Below, piece by piece: positions 11,218 to 22,319 of a stretch of DNA of 64,000 nt. A program made the position numbers and the translations under genes. Below the pieces are notes generated by a model. It had not been told where the DNA came from, did no database searches, and saw only the letters and a program-made list of their open reading frames with translations. Location: the NCBI GenBank assembly GCA_002104945.1, contig MCFH01000032.1, positions 310,001-374,000 of the forward strand, read 5' to 3'. The first letter of the stretch is position 1. Every line of letters starts with the position of its first letter. The stretch is from Piromyces finnis (Eukaryota; Neocallimastigomycota; Neocallimastigomycetes; Neocallimastigales; Neocallimastigaceae).

Positions 11218-12447
11218 CTTATAATAATAGACTTAATACCTTAGTGTTAAAGAAATAGTTATAGATAAATTTTATGTTTTATTATTGAAGCTTTTCTTTC
11301 AAAAACACATTAAAAAAAATAATATAATAATAATAAAATTGACATATAAAATAATAAAATAGTTAAAATTTATTATAAAAAACAGAGTATAGCTAGTAAC
11401 AACACTTGAGTTGTGGAGGAGGCGCTCAAAGTTATTTTATAAAAATATAAACTATAATTATTTTATAATAAATTTTAAATTATTTTTATTTTTTGGAACG
11501 AAGTTTTAATAAAACACTTTATTTTTCAAGTTTTCTTGAAAATTAGATTTATTCAATAATATTTTAAAAATATTATATAATAAACTAATATTGACTTCCT
11601 ACGAGTCAAAAGTTAGACTTTGATACCATAATACTTTTGCGTTTAGGTATAGTTGAAACACGGGGAAACTAATTTGTTCAATTCTTTCATACTAACAAGA
11701 GTTAGCCATTATAAAGAATTAAACAATATTACTTCCTATCATCGAAAGATATTAACATTCGACTTTACCTACTTTATCGTAAAAGAGCTAAAGGAACTCT
11801 TAGACATTAGTTTATAACAAATTATATATTTGGTGGTCTAACACTATATAATTTGGCATATATTTTTAAATTATTTTTTAGTTAATAAATATAATTGAAG
11901 AAAACTTTTTTTTAATAAAATATCTTTTTCATTTTCTTTTAATTCGTTCCATTAAAAAAAAATAAAATTTTTTGGAAGCTTTGTTTAATTTAATATTGAT
12001 AATTGAAATATTCTTTTCTTATCAATTTTGAGTTAAACAAATTATATTTCAGCAATAGACAGGCCTTATTGATTTATCAACAGGCATATTAGGCATATTA
12101 GGGGTAATAGTAAGAACCTGAAGCGCGTGACGGAACTTAGATCGCGTGAATAGGGCGACGGAAACATCTATTATCGGACGAAAGACCCTTAATCAATAGT
12201 CTATTAAATATAATTTAGTCGGTAACTCAATTTGATAATAACAATATTAAATTTTCTTTCTTTAATTTTATTAAAAATATTATTTTCTTTGTATTCTAAT
12301 TATAATCTAAATCAATTCAAAATTCATAATTCCGAGACATATTTCATTTTTTTTAAAAAAAAAATATAATCTCAAGTTTAAGTAATAGTCTAAGCTTCCT
12401 AAATAAATCGAAAGTCAAATATTCTAAGCTTTTAATTATAAGTCAAA
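11218..12447 (+). other. Leader of element B, non-coding
   Basis: About 1.2 kb separates the primer site from gag. No open frame of note is seen. Positions 11441-11489 are an exact 49-base copy of 5503-5551 at the edge of the copia remnant. Positions 12060-12200 are less AT-rich than their surroundings, with repeated GGCATATTA. Long leaders are normal in Ty3 elements and often hold packaging signals; none is identifiable here. Confidence 0.6.
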
Positions 12448-13907
12448 ATGGATGAAATTAATCAAAACATCTTTGGCAATGCTGCTCTGAAGGATGGATT
12501 TGCTGGGGATAAAAGATTTCTAAAAGGATTCCTGGCCAAGATAGAATTAGTGTTTCTTCTTTACCCTGAAAGATACCAAAATGACGAAACAAAAATTTTA
12601 TACGTTATCTCTCGCTTGTATGGAAATGCCTTGAATTGGGCAGCTACCTTAATCGAAAATCATGATCAATGCCTCCTAAACTATGACGCCTTTGTCAGTA
12701 GATTAAAAACCTTCTATGAAAATAATGATGAAGTTTTCTTTGCTAACCAAATGCTTAAGAGGGTTAGACAGAAGAATATCGGCCGTGTCAACGACTACAT
12801 TATGGAATTCAATAAATATGCAGATGTTTCCTCTTGGAATGAAGAAGCCAAGATGGATGCTTTTTTGTCAGGTTTGGTCGACCAAGTTGCTTCACGTATT
12901 ATTGAAATGTTTCCCGGACCAAAGAATCTTTCTTCTATGCAAACTATTGCTTCTAGGTGTAAAGATATAAAGTATATCTTTAAATTATTTAATAATTATT
13001 TAATAATTAATTAATAATTATTGAATAATAATTTTGATATTTTAATGAAAAATTGTTTATAAAATTTATTGTATAAATTTTATGGAATAATTAAATAAAG
13101 ATTAATTTTAAAATATCAAAGTTACAAATGAAATTTGGATAAATATTTAAATTAATGGATAATTAAATTTAAATATTTTAAATATTCAAATTAAATCTTA
13201 AAAAGTTTTTATTTAATTAAAATTAGTTTAATAACTTTAGCGTAGTTTTAAATTAGCATTTTTAATTATAAATATATAATAAATAGTATTGTTAATATTT
13301 AATTAATATATAGGTAATACATGGACTGTATTCAATTTGCAGTTTACTCAAATTGAATCAAAAGTGTATTTAATTAGTTTTAGTTTAGTTTTATTATTTT
13401 ATTATTTAATTAAATTAGTATTAAATTAGTTTTGTTTATTTTATATTGAATATATGTATAATTAAATAGAATAGTATATTAAAATATAATTTACGAAAAA
13501 TATAAATGCATGTAAATTTCTTGATTAAAACGATGTAATTGTTATTGACTATTATTTAGTTAATAACTAAATAAAATTAATAAAAAGAGATATTTTTAAA
13601 TAGATTTTGTTTTTCTTGTTTCGTTTTATTTATTTCGTGTTTTATGTTTTAATGTAAAATTTTATAATCTGTTTTTCTTATAAACTTTTACACTAGGATT
13701 GATTCAAGACTCGCTGTTAACAAAAAATTCTTTGGTCATAGCAATTCCGAAAACTATAAATCTAGAAGAAATAATAATTTCCCGAAGAAAAACAATAATA
13801 ATTCTAGTAAAAATAAGTTTCATGGACCTTTAAGCAAAGCCGAAAAGGACAGAAGAAGAAAAAATAACTTATGTATGTACTGTGGTTCTTCCGACCATTC
13901 ACTTTAA
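12448..13907 (+). pseudogene. Gag of element B, interrupted by a solo LTR
   Basis: The frame starts at ATG 12448 and encodes a capsid region like those of A and C (KRFLKGFLAKIELVF, then LNWAATLI and RVNDYIMEFNKY). It is cut at 12957 by the solo LTR 12958-13692. The frame resumes at 13698 after the second ctagg, running through basic Asn-rich sequence to CMYCGSSDH, the first half of a zinc knuckle, then stops at 13905-13907. The last Cys of the knuckle is missing and Pol continues in the -1 frame relative to Gag. Element C has a single gag-pol frame, so this looks like damage more than programmed frameshifting, but the latter is possible. Confidence 0.85.
12958..13692 (+). repeat. Solo LTR, family A, inside gag of element B
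   Basis: It is 735 bp, TGTAAAGATAT to TTTACA, nearly identical to the LTR of element A. It is flanked by ctagg (12953-12957 and 13693-13697), and its removal with one duplication rejoins gag in frame. It keeps the TATAAAT box (13501-13507) and the 11-mer gtaattgttat (13535-13545). Confidence 0.95.
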
Positions 13908-15570
13908 AGCAAAAGAAGGATAAATCTTCGAATACTTCCTTTATGTCCATTCCAACTAAACCAATTCGTCCAAGTCAAAGAACTATTGAAAACTCAGATT
14001 TTGTTGCAAACTTCAAAATTTCCTTTGAAAATTCCGTCCAAATTCTTATTGATTCAGGTTCAAAACTTAATCTAATTGATCGTGCTTACTGTGAAGAGAA
14101 CTCCATACCTTATTACGATCATTGTGATCTTCCAAAAATTATTGGTATTGGCGGTAATCAGGCAATTTTTGGTATAACTCCACCTCTCAATCTCAAATAT
14201 AAAGATCACGTTTGCAAAACTAACTTCTACGTCACAAACCTCCCAAGGTATTGTTGTATACTTGGTCTTGACTGGTTGATACTCCATAATCCAAGCATCG
14301 ATTTTTCAACAAAGAATATAACTTTCAATTCTAACTATTTTTATTCTCATTGTGTTTCTATTTCTGGTGATTCATTACACTCTTACTCTACATTTACTTC
14401 TAATGAAACAGCTTTTCCTATATTTTCAGCACAATCTCGTAATTCAATCGATCCTTCCTTGACTAATTCTAATATTCAAACAGCACTTCCCATTTTCGTT
14501 TCTTCTAATGAAGAACCCGAGAAATCTGTTAATTCTTTTGTTTCAATCTCGAATACTAGTGCTGATTCTACTAACTCTACATCCAATGACACCAATGTAG
14601 ATCAAAATCCCGATACTCTTAAATCTTCTAAAAAATCTGTTTTCCTACCTAAAGAACTTGACGAATTTCAAGATGTTTTTAATGAAATATCAGCTAACAA
14701 GCTACCTCCTCACCGTCCGTATGATTGCGAGATTAAACTAAAAGAAAATTCCAAACTTTTTTATGGCCCAATTTACCCTCTAACCGAAATTGAGTCTAAA
14801 GCTTTAGAGGAATATATCAAAGAAAACCTTAGTAAGGGCTTTATCAGAAAGTCTAAATCACCTGCCGGTGCTCCTGTTCTATTCGTCCCTAAGAAAAATG
14901 GTCAACTTCGGATGTGTGTTGACTATCGGCAATTAAATTCAATCACTATACGAGACTCTTATCCGCTTCCATTAATTCAAGATATGTTAGAACACCTCGG
15001 AAAAGGAAAAATATTTTCTAAATTGGATCTTCGTTTAGCTTATAACTTAGTCAGAATTAAAAGTGGTGACGAATACAAAACCGCTTTCACCTGTAAGCTG
15101 GGTTATTTCGAATATTGCGTCATGCCTTTTGGTTTGAAAAATGCTCCTGCGGTTTTTCAACATTTCATCAATGATGTTCTAGAAGAAGTTCTCGGAAAAT
15201 TTGCTTTCTCTTATATTGATGATATAATCATTTTTTCCCAAGATTACGAAAGCCATGTAAAGCATGTTAAAACCGTCTTAAAGCTCTTAAGATCTGCTGG
15301 TCTTTATGCAAAGCTCGAAAAATGTGAATTTTTCGTTCCGTTTATTGACTTCTTAGGCCATAGAATTTCCGCCGATGGTATCCATATGGATCCTAACAAA
15401 GTTTCTTCTATTTTAAATTGGCCTACACCCTCTAATGTTAAAGAAGTCCAATCTTTTCTTGGTCTCGCTAATTATTATAGACGATTTATTCCAAACTTCG
15501 CAAAAATTGCTCATCCATTACATAAACTCTTAAAGAAGAATGTTAAATTTTTATGGACCAATGAAGCACA
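13905..15570 (+). pseudogene. Pol of element B: protease and reverse transcriptase
   Basis: Protease shows LIDSGSKLNLID (active-site DSG) and CCILGLDWL. After a Ser/Thr-rich linker come the RT motifs: LPPHRPYDCEIKLKENS, PAGAPVLFVPKKNGQLRMC, MPFGLKNAPAVFQ, and FSYIDDIIIFSQ with the catalytic Asp pair. The frame is lost near 15570: between TNEAQ and KSLFVSAPVL several residues are missing and the frame changes, which marks an out-of-frame deletion. It lies in the -1 frame relative to gag. Confidence 0.9.
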
Positions 15571-16125
15571 AGTCGTTATTTGTCTCTGCTCCTGTTCTTA
15601 TTTTTCCTAATCGAGATCTATCATTTATTGTCGAGACCGACTCAAGTAATTTTGCTATAGGAGCAATCCTCTCTCAAGTTTCTCCCAGTGATAATATGAC
15701 TCATCCAGTTGCTTTCTTTTCCCGTTCACTTACTGGTCCTGAACGAAATTATCCTATTTACGACAAAGAACTCTTAGCTATTGTCGCAGCTCTGGAAACT
15801 TGGCGTCACCTTCTCAAAGGTTCTTCTTCTTCTTTTAAAATATACTCGGATCATAGAAACCTCCTTTACCAAAAGAAACCAGAAAAGATGTCTCAACGTC
15901 TTGTCCGCTGGGCTCTATTTCTTTCTGAATTTAACTTTGTTATTATTTACCTTTCTGGCTCTTCTAACGGTAAACCTGACGCTCTTTCCCGTCGTTCTGA
16001 TTATGCCGCTAATTCAAATCCTTCATCCGATATTCCTTTCAATGTGTTACGTCCTGAAAATTTTTGTGCTATTGTAACTTCAGTGTCTACCATAAGTGAT
16101 TCTTTCCTCTCTCTGAATACAAAAT
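15571..16125 (+). pseudogene. Pol of element B: RNase H part
   Basis: This second frame carries FIVETDSSNFAIGAILSQ, YPIYDKELLAIVAALETW, YSDHRNLLYQKKPEKMS and GKPDALSRRSD, the RNase H domain that follows RT in Ty3 Pol. It degrades the RNA strand of the hybrid. The frame ends at two adjacent stops near 16124; integrase continues in another frame. Confidence 0.9.
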
Positions 16126-16725
16126 GATGAACTCTATAATAAAATTTGTGATTATCCCGATTGTAGGAAGCCTCCAATCCCTCATCCCCAAATCGACAAA
16201 TTTTCTTTAAGTAATAGCTTTCTCCTTTTTGCTGATCGCATTTATGTTCCTTCCAAATGCCGCCTCTCTATTCTTAAACTTTGTCATGATTCTCCTTCCG
16301 CTGGTCACTTTGGCATTAAAAGAACTATTTCTCTCATTTCTAGAGATTTTTGGTGGCCATCAATTACAACCGATGTTAAAAACTACGTTCGCTCTTGTGA
16401 AACCTGTTGCCGTTCAAAAAATTCCTACCATAAACCTTACGGTTTCCTTAACCCCCTTGAAATAGCCGATCGACCTTGGTCTTCTATTTCAATGGATTTT
16501 GTTACTGATCTTCCTTCTTCATCTGGTTACACTTGTATTCTGGTAACTATCGATCGTCTCACTAAAATGATTCATCTTATCCCCTTTAAAGGTATTCCTT
16601 CTGCATCAGAAACAGCTTCCGCTTTCATTGATAATATATTTCGTCTTCACGGGTTACCTTCTTCTATTATAACTGATAGAGGTTCTCAATTTACCTCTAA
16701 ATTTTTCCAATCTATTTGTTCTTCC
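16126..16725 (+). pseudogene. Pol of element B: integrase zinc domain and first catalytic residues
   Basis: This third frame is open without an ATG from 16126. It holds the HHCC zinc domain (CHDSPSAGHFG ... CETCCRSK), MDFVTDLPSS with the first catalytic Asp, and TDRGSQFTSKFF with the second. It shifts around 16720-16730 to the next frame, where the catalytic Glu is found. The element inserts its cDNA into the genome with this enzyme. Confidence 0.88.
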
Positions 16726-17513
16726 CTATTATTGATCTTAAGTTTTCTTCTCCATTCCATCATCAATCTAATGGTCAAACGGAGAGGGTAAACTCCGTTA
16801 TTGAACAATACTTAAGATGCTTCTCAAACTATAAAGGGTCCGATTGGAAAAATTTTCTTAGTCTTGCTGAATTCAGTTATAATAATTCAGTTCAAGAATC
16901 ATCAAAAATTTCACCATTCTTTGCAAACTACGGTTTCCATCCAAGACATTCACCAATTATTCCAGATCAGTCAAATGTCCCAAGAGCAGAAGAATATACA
17001 AAAGATTTTAAGTCCTTGATTAATACTCTTAAAGAAAACTTAAAAGCAGCTATCGAGTCCCAAAAGAAGTATGCCGATAAACTCAGGAAAGACGCACCAA
17101 AATTCATGGTTGGAGATATGGTCTGGTTAGATAGTTCTTTAATTATCCACAAAGGAAACAAAAAATTCAAACCAAGAAAACTCGGTCCATTTAAAATTTC
17201 AAAGAAAATCTCTGATGTTTCATTTAAACTTAAACTTCCGAAGTCAATAAAGATACATCCTGTTGTCCACGTCTCCAATCTCGAACCATATTTCAAGGAT
17301 AAATTCGAAAGATCACAACCTCCACCGCCACCCATCATTGTTGACAACGAAGAAGAGTATGAAGTTGAAGAAATTCTAGATAAAAGGAAACATTACGGAA
17401 AAACTCAATATTTGATAAAATGGAAAGGACACTCTCTCAACGAGGCTTCATGGGAACCTGAAAAAAATCTCAATTGTGAAGAACTACTCAAGAAATTTAA
17501 TGAAAGAAATTGA
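16726..17513 (+). pseudogene. Pol of element B: integrase C-terminus and chromodomain
   Basis: The frame resumes with SPFHHQSNGQTERVNSVIEQ carrying the catalytic Glu, then a GPY/F module (KLGPFKISKKI, HVSNLEPYF). At the C-terminus is a chromodomain: YEVEEILDKRKHYGKTQYL, then IKWKGHSLNEASWEPEKNL. Chromodomains in this position define chromoviruses and steer integration to marked chromatin. The stop is at 17511-17513. Confidence 0.92.
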
Positions 17514-17760
17514 AATGTTAAACTTTAATTTATATTGTTTTATATTATTTTATTTTATAGTAAATGAAAAGAGAAGAGAGATTTAAAAAAAATTATTATT
17601 TTCTTAATTTTAGTTTAGTTATTTTAAAATATATTTTCATGTAATTAAAATCTTATAATGTAAAAAAAAAAAAAAAAAAAAATTTCACTCGATTAAATAT
17701 TTAATAAATTAGTTTAGTTCTTTTCGATTCGTCAGGTATCCGAATCCTCGAGGAGGGCCA
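17514..17760 (+). other. 3' untranslated region and polypurine tract of element B
   Basis: AT-rich sequence with a run of about 20 A near 17662 leads to GAGGAGGG (17750-17757), just before the 3' LTR. A polypurine tract at this place primes plus-strand DNA synthesis. The LTR follows after CCA. Confidence 0.65.
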
Positions 17761-18192
17761 TGTAACGAATCGTAGAAATAATGAAATTGTCTTAGTGGTT
17801 AGTAACTAAGACTTTGGTCCGAATGTCTTGAGTTTGAGACCTCTAAATTACTTTCTTTATTTATTTTATTTTAATTTTTTATTTTGATTTTTTTACCAAC
17901 ACGAAATTCTTTGATTGGTTAAGAAATTTAAGTTGCAAAAAATCTTTTAAATTAATTTTAAAAATTTTTATATAAATACGAGTGAATTTTTCTAAATAAT
18001 TTAAAAAAATTGAGTTTTTATTAATTAATAAATTATTGTTAAACACTAACCTATTAAGTTAGAAATTGTGTGTTTTTAATAATAATTTTAAATATTAATA
18101 ATTAACAGTAATTAAAAGTGTTTTATATTTACTAAGTTATTTTAGTAAATTATTATAAATTTCTTTTATTGTTAAGAACACATTTCTTTACA
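17761..18192 (+). repeat. 3' LTR of element B
   Basis: It is 432 bp and identical to the 5' LTR except for one extra G at about position 38. It ends TTTACA at 18192, and the duplication gccat follows at 18193-18197. Confidence 0.95.
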
Positions 18193-18576
18193 GCCATATA
18201 CAGAAATCTTGTCTTTGAACTCATCCGGTAGGGCGTCATAAAGTTTCATGAACTTCCTGTTAAATTCCAATACATTTTCATTAACCTCTATTTTAACATT
18301 TTCAATTTCCTAAACTTTGTAGCTTTATCATTGTTTGAATAATATTTCTTCGTAAGTATTACTTTACATTCATTAAGATAAGTCTCTATTTATTTTTTTT
18401 CTATGTTCCAGAATTGCCTTGGTAGCTTCTTTACGAGTACTAGCCAATATATAACGGTAAGTATCTTCATTAGCTACCTTTTCTATAGCTAACCAATTTT
18501 CTAAAAGATCCACCCATGTATAAACATTTAGGTTGGTTCCTCCAATGGTTGTGGATGGAATACTAAATTCACTCAT
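18193..18576 (-). pseudogene. Copia Gag, N-terminal part
   Basis: The minus strand starts at ATG 18576 with MSEFSIPSTTIGGTNLNVYT, then WVDLLENWLAIEKV, and meets a stop at 18373. Further down, in shifted frames, come ETYLNECK and LYDALPDEFKDKISVYG. WxxxL...WL-type sequence near the start is usual for copia Gag. It is cut at 18198 by element B and resumes at 10771. Confidence 0.65.
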
Positions 18577-18590
18577 TATTGAATTGAAAA

Positions 18591-18927
18591 TAGAATAAAT
18601 AAATTAAATTGTAATATTATATGAAATAAAATAAATAAAATGAAATGAAAGTGATTCTTAAATATAGGATTAAAATAATGTAAATAATATAATATTTTAA
18701 TTCACTTAAAAATAATATGAAAATTTCTTTAAAATAAAAATTCACTAATAACTAATATAGTTGGTAGTAAGATTAATCAAATATTATAAAATAAATAAAA
18801 GGAAGTAAAAATATTATGAAATATATTATAATAATTCCTAAATATAAAATTCTTTATATATAATATAATGTTATATAGTAATATAACATAAAACATTTCA
18901 AACTATTGATTAAAAATAAAATTTAAT
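18591..18927. other. AT-rich stretch, no gene seen
   Basis: This lies between the start of copia gag and the polymerase fragment. It should contain the copia leader or 5' LTR, but no terminal TG...CA pair or second copy was recognised. Confidence 0.4.
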
Positions 18928-19966
18928 GTGGATATAGTATCATCTTTTCTTTCTATTCAAAACTTGGACACTATTGGATGGATTTATTCAGAGTGTTATC
19001 AAGAGAATGTTACAGATCATTATACTACATTTAACAATGAATATATTGTTAGCTATAAATATATTCATGCAAAAAATATTGATAAATATCCAGAACCATC
19101 TATATTATCGTTTGATATTGAATGTATGTTTCATGATTTTGAATCCTTTCCAAATTATTATTTATATAATGATGATTTTATATCAACCATTAGTATTGTG
19201 TATTATTATAAAGATATTCTAGAAATATTGCCATTTGTATTAAATATAAAGATAAAAATAATATAGTGATTCAATTAAAATTAAATGAAATAGATTTTTC
19301 ATTCATACCATTTATTGATATTAATAAGTTTAATGATTCATGTAAACAATTTAATTTTTTTGAAGAAAATAATATTAATTTTTTTAATAATATTAACAAT
19401 AATAATAATAATGATAATAATTATAATAATTAGGATGATAATAATTATTATAATAATAAGGATGAATATGATGGGGATAGAATTAATAATGAAAATAATA
19501 TGAATGAGAATAGTAATAATAAGGATGATAATAATGATGCTAAAAATATAAATAGTAACAAAATAGTGGAAGAAGAAACTTTATTAGAACCAATCGTAGA
19601 ATTTATTATTAAACATGAAAAATCAAAAAAGATAAACTTTTAAAGAATAATATTTTAAATGATAAATATGATATTATATTTGTAGAATTAGAATATGACT
19701 TGATTTGTGAATTTTTTAAACAAATTCGAAATTTAGATCCGGATTTGATTATTGATTCTAATACCTTTAGATTCGATTACAGATATTTAGTACAAAGATT
19801 TAGTATGCAATTAATCATCGATCAAAAAGATCCACTTTTCAAAGCTAGTAGAATTCGGAATATGCCAACAAAATTTATAACTACTTCAAGTAATGAAGTT
19901 GAACTTAAGATTCCGGGAATAATAGCAATTGATATTTTCAAATATGCAAAATCTTTAGTTTGTTAA
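18928..19966 (+). pseudogene. Family B DNA polymerase, 3'-5' exonuclease domain, broken
   Basis: The first frame ends in PSILSFDIECMFHDFESFPN, which contains the Exo I box (DIE) of family B DNA polymerases, with the usual FP after it. A frame change near 19240 leads to an Asn/Asp-rich insert with stops at about 19432 and 19640. A third frame reads YDLICEFFKQIRNLDPDLII, then DSNTFRFDYRYLVQR, the Exo II box (N...FD with YLxxR), and ends at 19966. Exo III and the whole polymerase domain are absent. The text before Exo I (GWI ... EY ...) resembles RNA-primed polymerases of large DNA viruses more than nuclear Pol delta, but this is judged by eye. It is a decayed fragment between two retroelements. 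Confidence 0.6.
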
Positions 19967-19969
19967 GTG

Positions 19970-20751
19970 TCGTACCAATGTCGCATACAACTTTCTCCGC
20001 TTCTGGAACTAAAGATGTTATTGGGAGGTCAATTAAGAATTCTGGGTCATACTTTAAATTAGCCTTGAAAGGTGACATTTTAATGGATTCCTGAATAGCA
20101 TTGTTATAGGCAAATTCTGCGAGTGAGGTATACAAACTTCAGTCAGAATGTTTACTGTTTGTTAAGCACCTGAGATACTGTTCAATTATATTACTAAGTC
20201 TTTTTGTTTGTCCATCAGTCTGTTGATAATGAGCAGTTGAAAGCTTGGATTCACAGTGTAGCAGCTTACAAAAATGTTGGAAGAATTTGGAATTAAATTG
20301 TCTACCGCGATCTGATATAATTTCCTTTGGAATACCATGTAATCTGAATACATTATCCAAGATAAGTTGCGCAGTTTCTTCAGCTGAGGGAAGCTTTCTA
20401 AGTGGAATGAAATGTCCCATCTTCGATAATCTATCCACCATTGTTAGGATAGCGGAGTAATTGTTCGATTTTGGTAGATCTGTAATGAAATCAAGGGATA
20501 TTGACGACCATTGTTTTTCAGGTATTGAGAGTAGTTGAAGAAATTCATATTGTTTATGATTACTGTTTCTATTACACGTATCACATGAATTTACAAATCT
20601 ACGTACATCCCCCTCAGACTCTTCCACCAAAAGTTTCTACTAATAAATTCGAGAGATTTTCTAATACCAAAATGACCGGAAGAGGGGGGAATTATGGTGA
20701 CATTAAAGAATTTCAACATGAAAAACTTCGGTAATGTAAATCCTAAGATTG
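19970..20751 (-). pseudogene. Integrase of remnant F
   Basis: The minus strand reads RFVNSCDTCNRN (Cys pair of the zinc domain), SLDFITDLPKS (first Asp), ISDRGRQFNSKFF (second Asp) and YQQTDGQTKRLSNIIEQYL (Glu), then LAEFAYNNAIQESIKMSPF. Frames change near 20139 and 20630. The RKLPSAEETAQ segment is closer to B than to C. Confidence 0.85.
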
Positions 20752-21182
20752 TGTAACGAATCATAGAAATAAAGAGGTTGTCTTAATGGTTAGTAACTAA
20801 GACTTTGGTCCGAATGTCTTAAGTTTGAGACCTCTAAATTACTTTTTTTAATTCATTTATTTAAATTTTGATTTTGATTTTTTACCAACATGAAGTTTTT
20901 TGATTGGTTAAAAAATTTGAGTTGTAAAAATCTTTTAAATTAATTTTAAAAATTTTAATATAAATACGAGTGAATTTTTCCAAATATTTAAAAAAAAATT
21001 GAGTTTTTATTAATTAATAAATTATTGTTAAATATTAACCTATTAAGTCAAAATTTGTGCGTTTTTAATAAAAATTTTAAATATTGATAATTAATAGTTA
21101 ATAAAAGTGTTTTAAATTTACTAAGTTATTTTGGTAAATCATTATAAATTTCTTTTTATTGTTAAGAACACATTTCTTTACA
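20752..21182 (+). repeat. Solo LTR, family B, in remnant F
   Basis: It is 431 bp, TGTAACGAATC to CTTTACA, similar to the LTRs of element B but diverged at many sites. The duplication gattg flanks it (20747-20751 and 21183-21187). The A-box-like and B-box-like words and the TATA box are kept. Confidence 0.95.
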
Positions 21183-22319
21183 GATTGTAAAGAAGAATGA
21201 CATCCTTGAAAGTGAAAGGGGAATTGGGGAGATTAAGTCTTGTTGGTAGAATTAAAGTAAGTATCTGAAGGTAAGGCTGAACGAATCTTTTCTAATAGGG
21301 AACTATCACTTAAAGTGGTAACAGGCGAAATGCTTGTGAAATTAGAAATATTAAGAATTGAACCTGAATTAGTAACTTTATGTTTGTAATCCAGGTCTAC
21401 GAGATAAGCAATCAGCTCTATTTTTTGAACCAGGTTTGTATTTAATAACAAAATCAAAACGAGAGAAGAAGATACTCCAGCGAATATTACGTTGGGAAAA
21501 ATAATCTAATTTACGCTCAAAAAGAAGATTACGATGATCGGAGAAGACAGTAATTTGATGAATTGCACCTTCAATATGGTGTCTCCATGTCTGGAAAGCT
21601 TCTTTGATAGCAAGGAGTTACTTGTCGTAGATTGGGTAATTACATTCAGCGTTGGTTAAAGCTCTGAGAAGAAAGAAACAGGATGAAGAGAACCATCAAA
21701 TTCCTGAAGAAGTACACTACCGATAGCGAAGTTACTAGAATCAGATTCAATGATGAAAGGCTTATTCGGATCGGCATGGCGAAGAAGACTGTCAGAAAGG
21801 AAAGCATTTTTTAAATTGTTGAACGCTGAGACGGCAACAGAGTCCAAAATGAAAGGAACATTTTTCTTTAACAATCGAGTCAAGGGCGCCACGATTTTTG
21901 AAAAATTCTTTATAAAACGTCTGTAGTAGTTACAAAAACTCATGAATTGTTGGATGTATTTGGTATTTTGGGGAAGAGGCCAATTAAGAATGGCGTCTAC
22001 TTTATTCTTTTCCATTGATATACCAGAACCAAAAAGATGGAGGCCAACAAAATCAATTTCAGGGACATCGAATTCACATTTTCCAAGTTTAACATAGAGG
22101 TTATTCTTGAGAAGACGTTCGAGAATTAAGCAAACATGCTTATGGTGTTCCTCTAATGTATTAGAAAAAATGAGAATATCATCAATGTAAGCCAAGGGAA
22201 ATCGTCGAGGAAATCGCTCAAAAATATCCTTGATGAAATGCTGGAAAGTAGCTGAGGCATTTTTAAGATCGAAAGGCATAACTAAATACTCAAAATAGCC
22301 AAATCTAGTGTTGAAAGAC
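21183..22319 (-). pseudogene. RT and RNase H of remnant F
   Basis: From 22279 leftward the minus strand reads MPFDLKNASATFQHFIKDIF, AYIDDILIFSN (catalytic box), CNYYRRFIKNFSKI and FIIESDSSNFAIGSVLLQ (RNase H start). The first catalytic RT motif is missing because the element is cut at 22319. Beyond 21656 RNase H continues with stops to KPGSKNRADCLSRRP. Confidence 0.85.

Larger units (their letters stand above)
10777..18192 (+). mobile_element. Ty3 element B: full-length chromodomain element, coding region broken
   Basis: The element has two LTRs (431 and 432 bp) that differ by a single base, a target duplication gccat (10772-10776 and 18193-18197), a primer site, a leader, gag, pol, a chromodomain and a polypurine tract. 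It is inserted in the copia gag. The coding region is broken by a solo LTR in gag and by at least four frame changes in pol. Near-identical LTRs point to a recent insertion, so the broken body was probably mobilised in trans, or some frame changes are sequence errors. Confidence 0.92.
5503..18590 (-). mobile_element. Decayed Ty1/copia element, split by later insertions
   Basis: Reading leftward from 18576, the order is Gag, then (after the insertion of element B) the rest of Gag, integrase, reverse transcriptase and RNase H. Integrase before RT is the copia order. Every part carries stops or frameshifts. Two insertions keep clean 5-bp duplications: a solo LTR at 5794-6376 and element B at 10777-18192. 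No LTR of the copia itself could be recognised at either end. The left boundary is uncertain; positions 5503-5551 recur at 11441-11489. Confidence 0.75.
19970..22319 (-). mobile_element. Ty3 remnant F, minus strand
   Basis: From right to left it carries the second half of RT, RNase H and integrase of a Ty3 element distinct from A, B and C. It is split by a solo LTR (20752-21182). It has no LTRs of its own in view, and its right edge abuts the RT fragment of element D in opposite orientation. All parts hold stops or frame changes. Confidence 0.8.

Noticed and set aside
12958-13014. C-terminal tail of Gag B encoded past 12957
   Set aside because: These codons are LTR sequence read in frame after the insertion, not native Gag.
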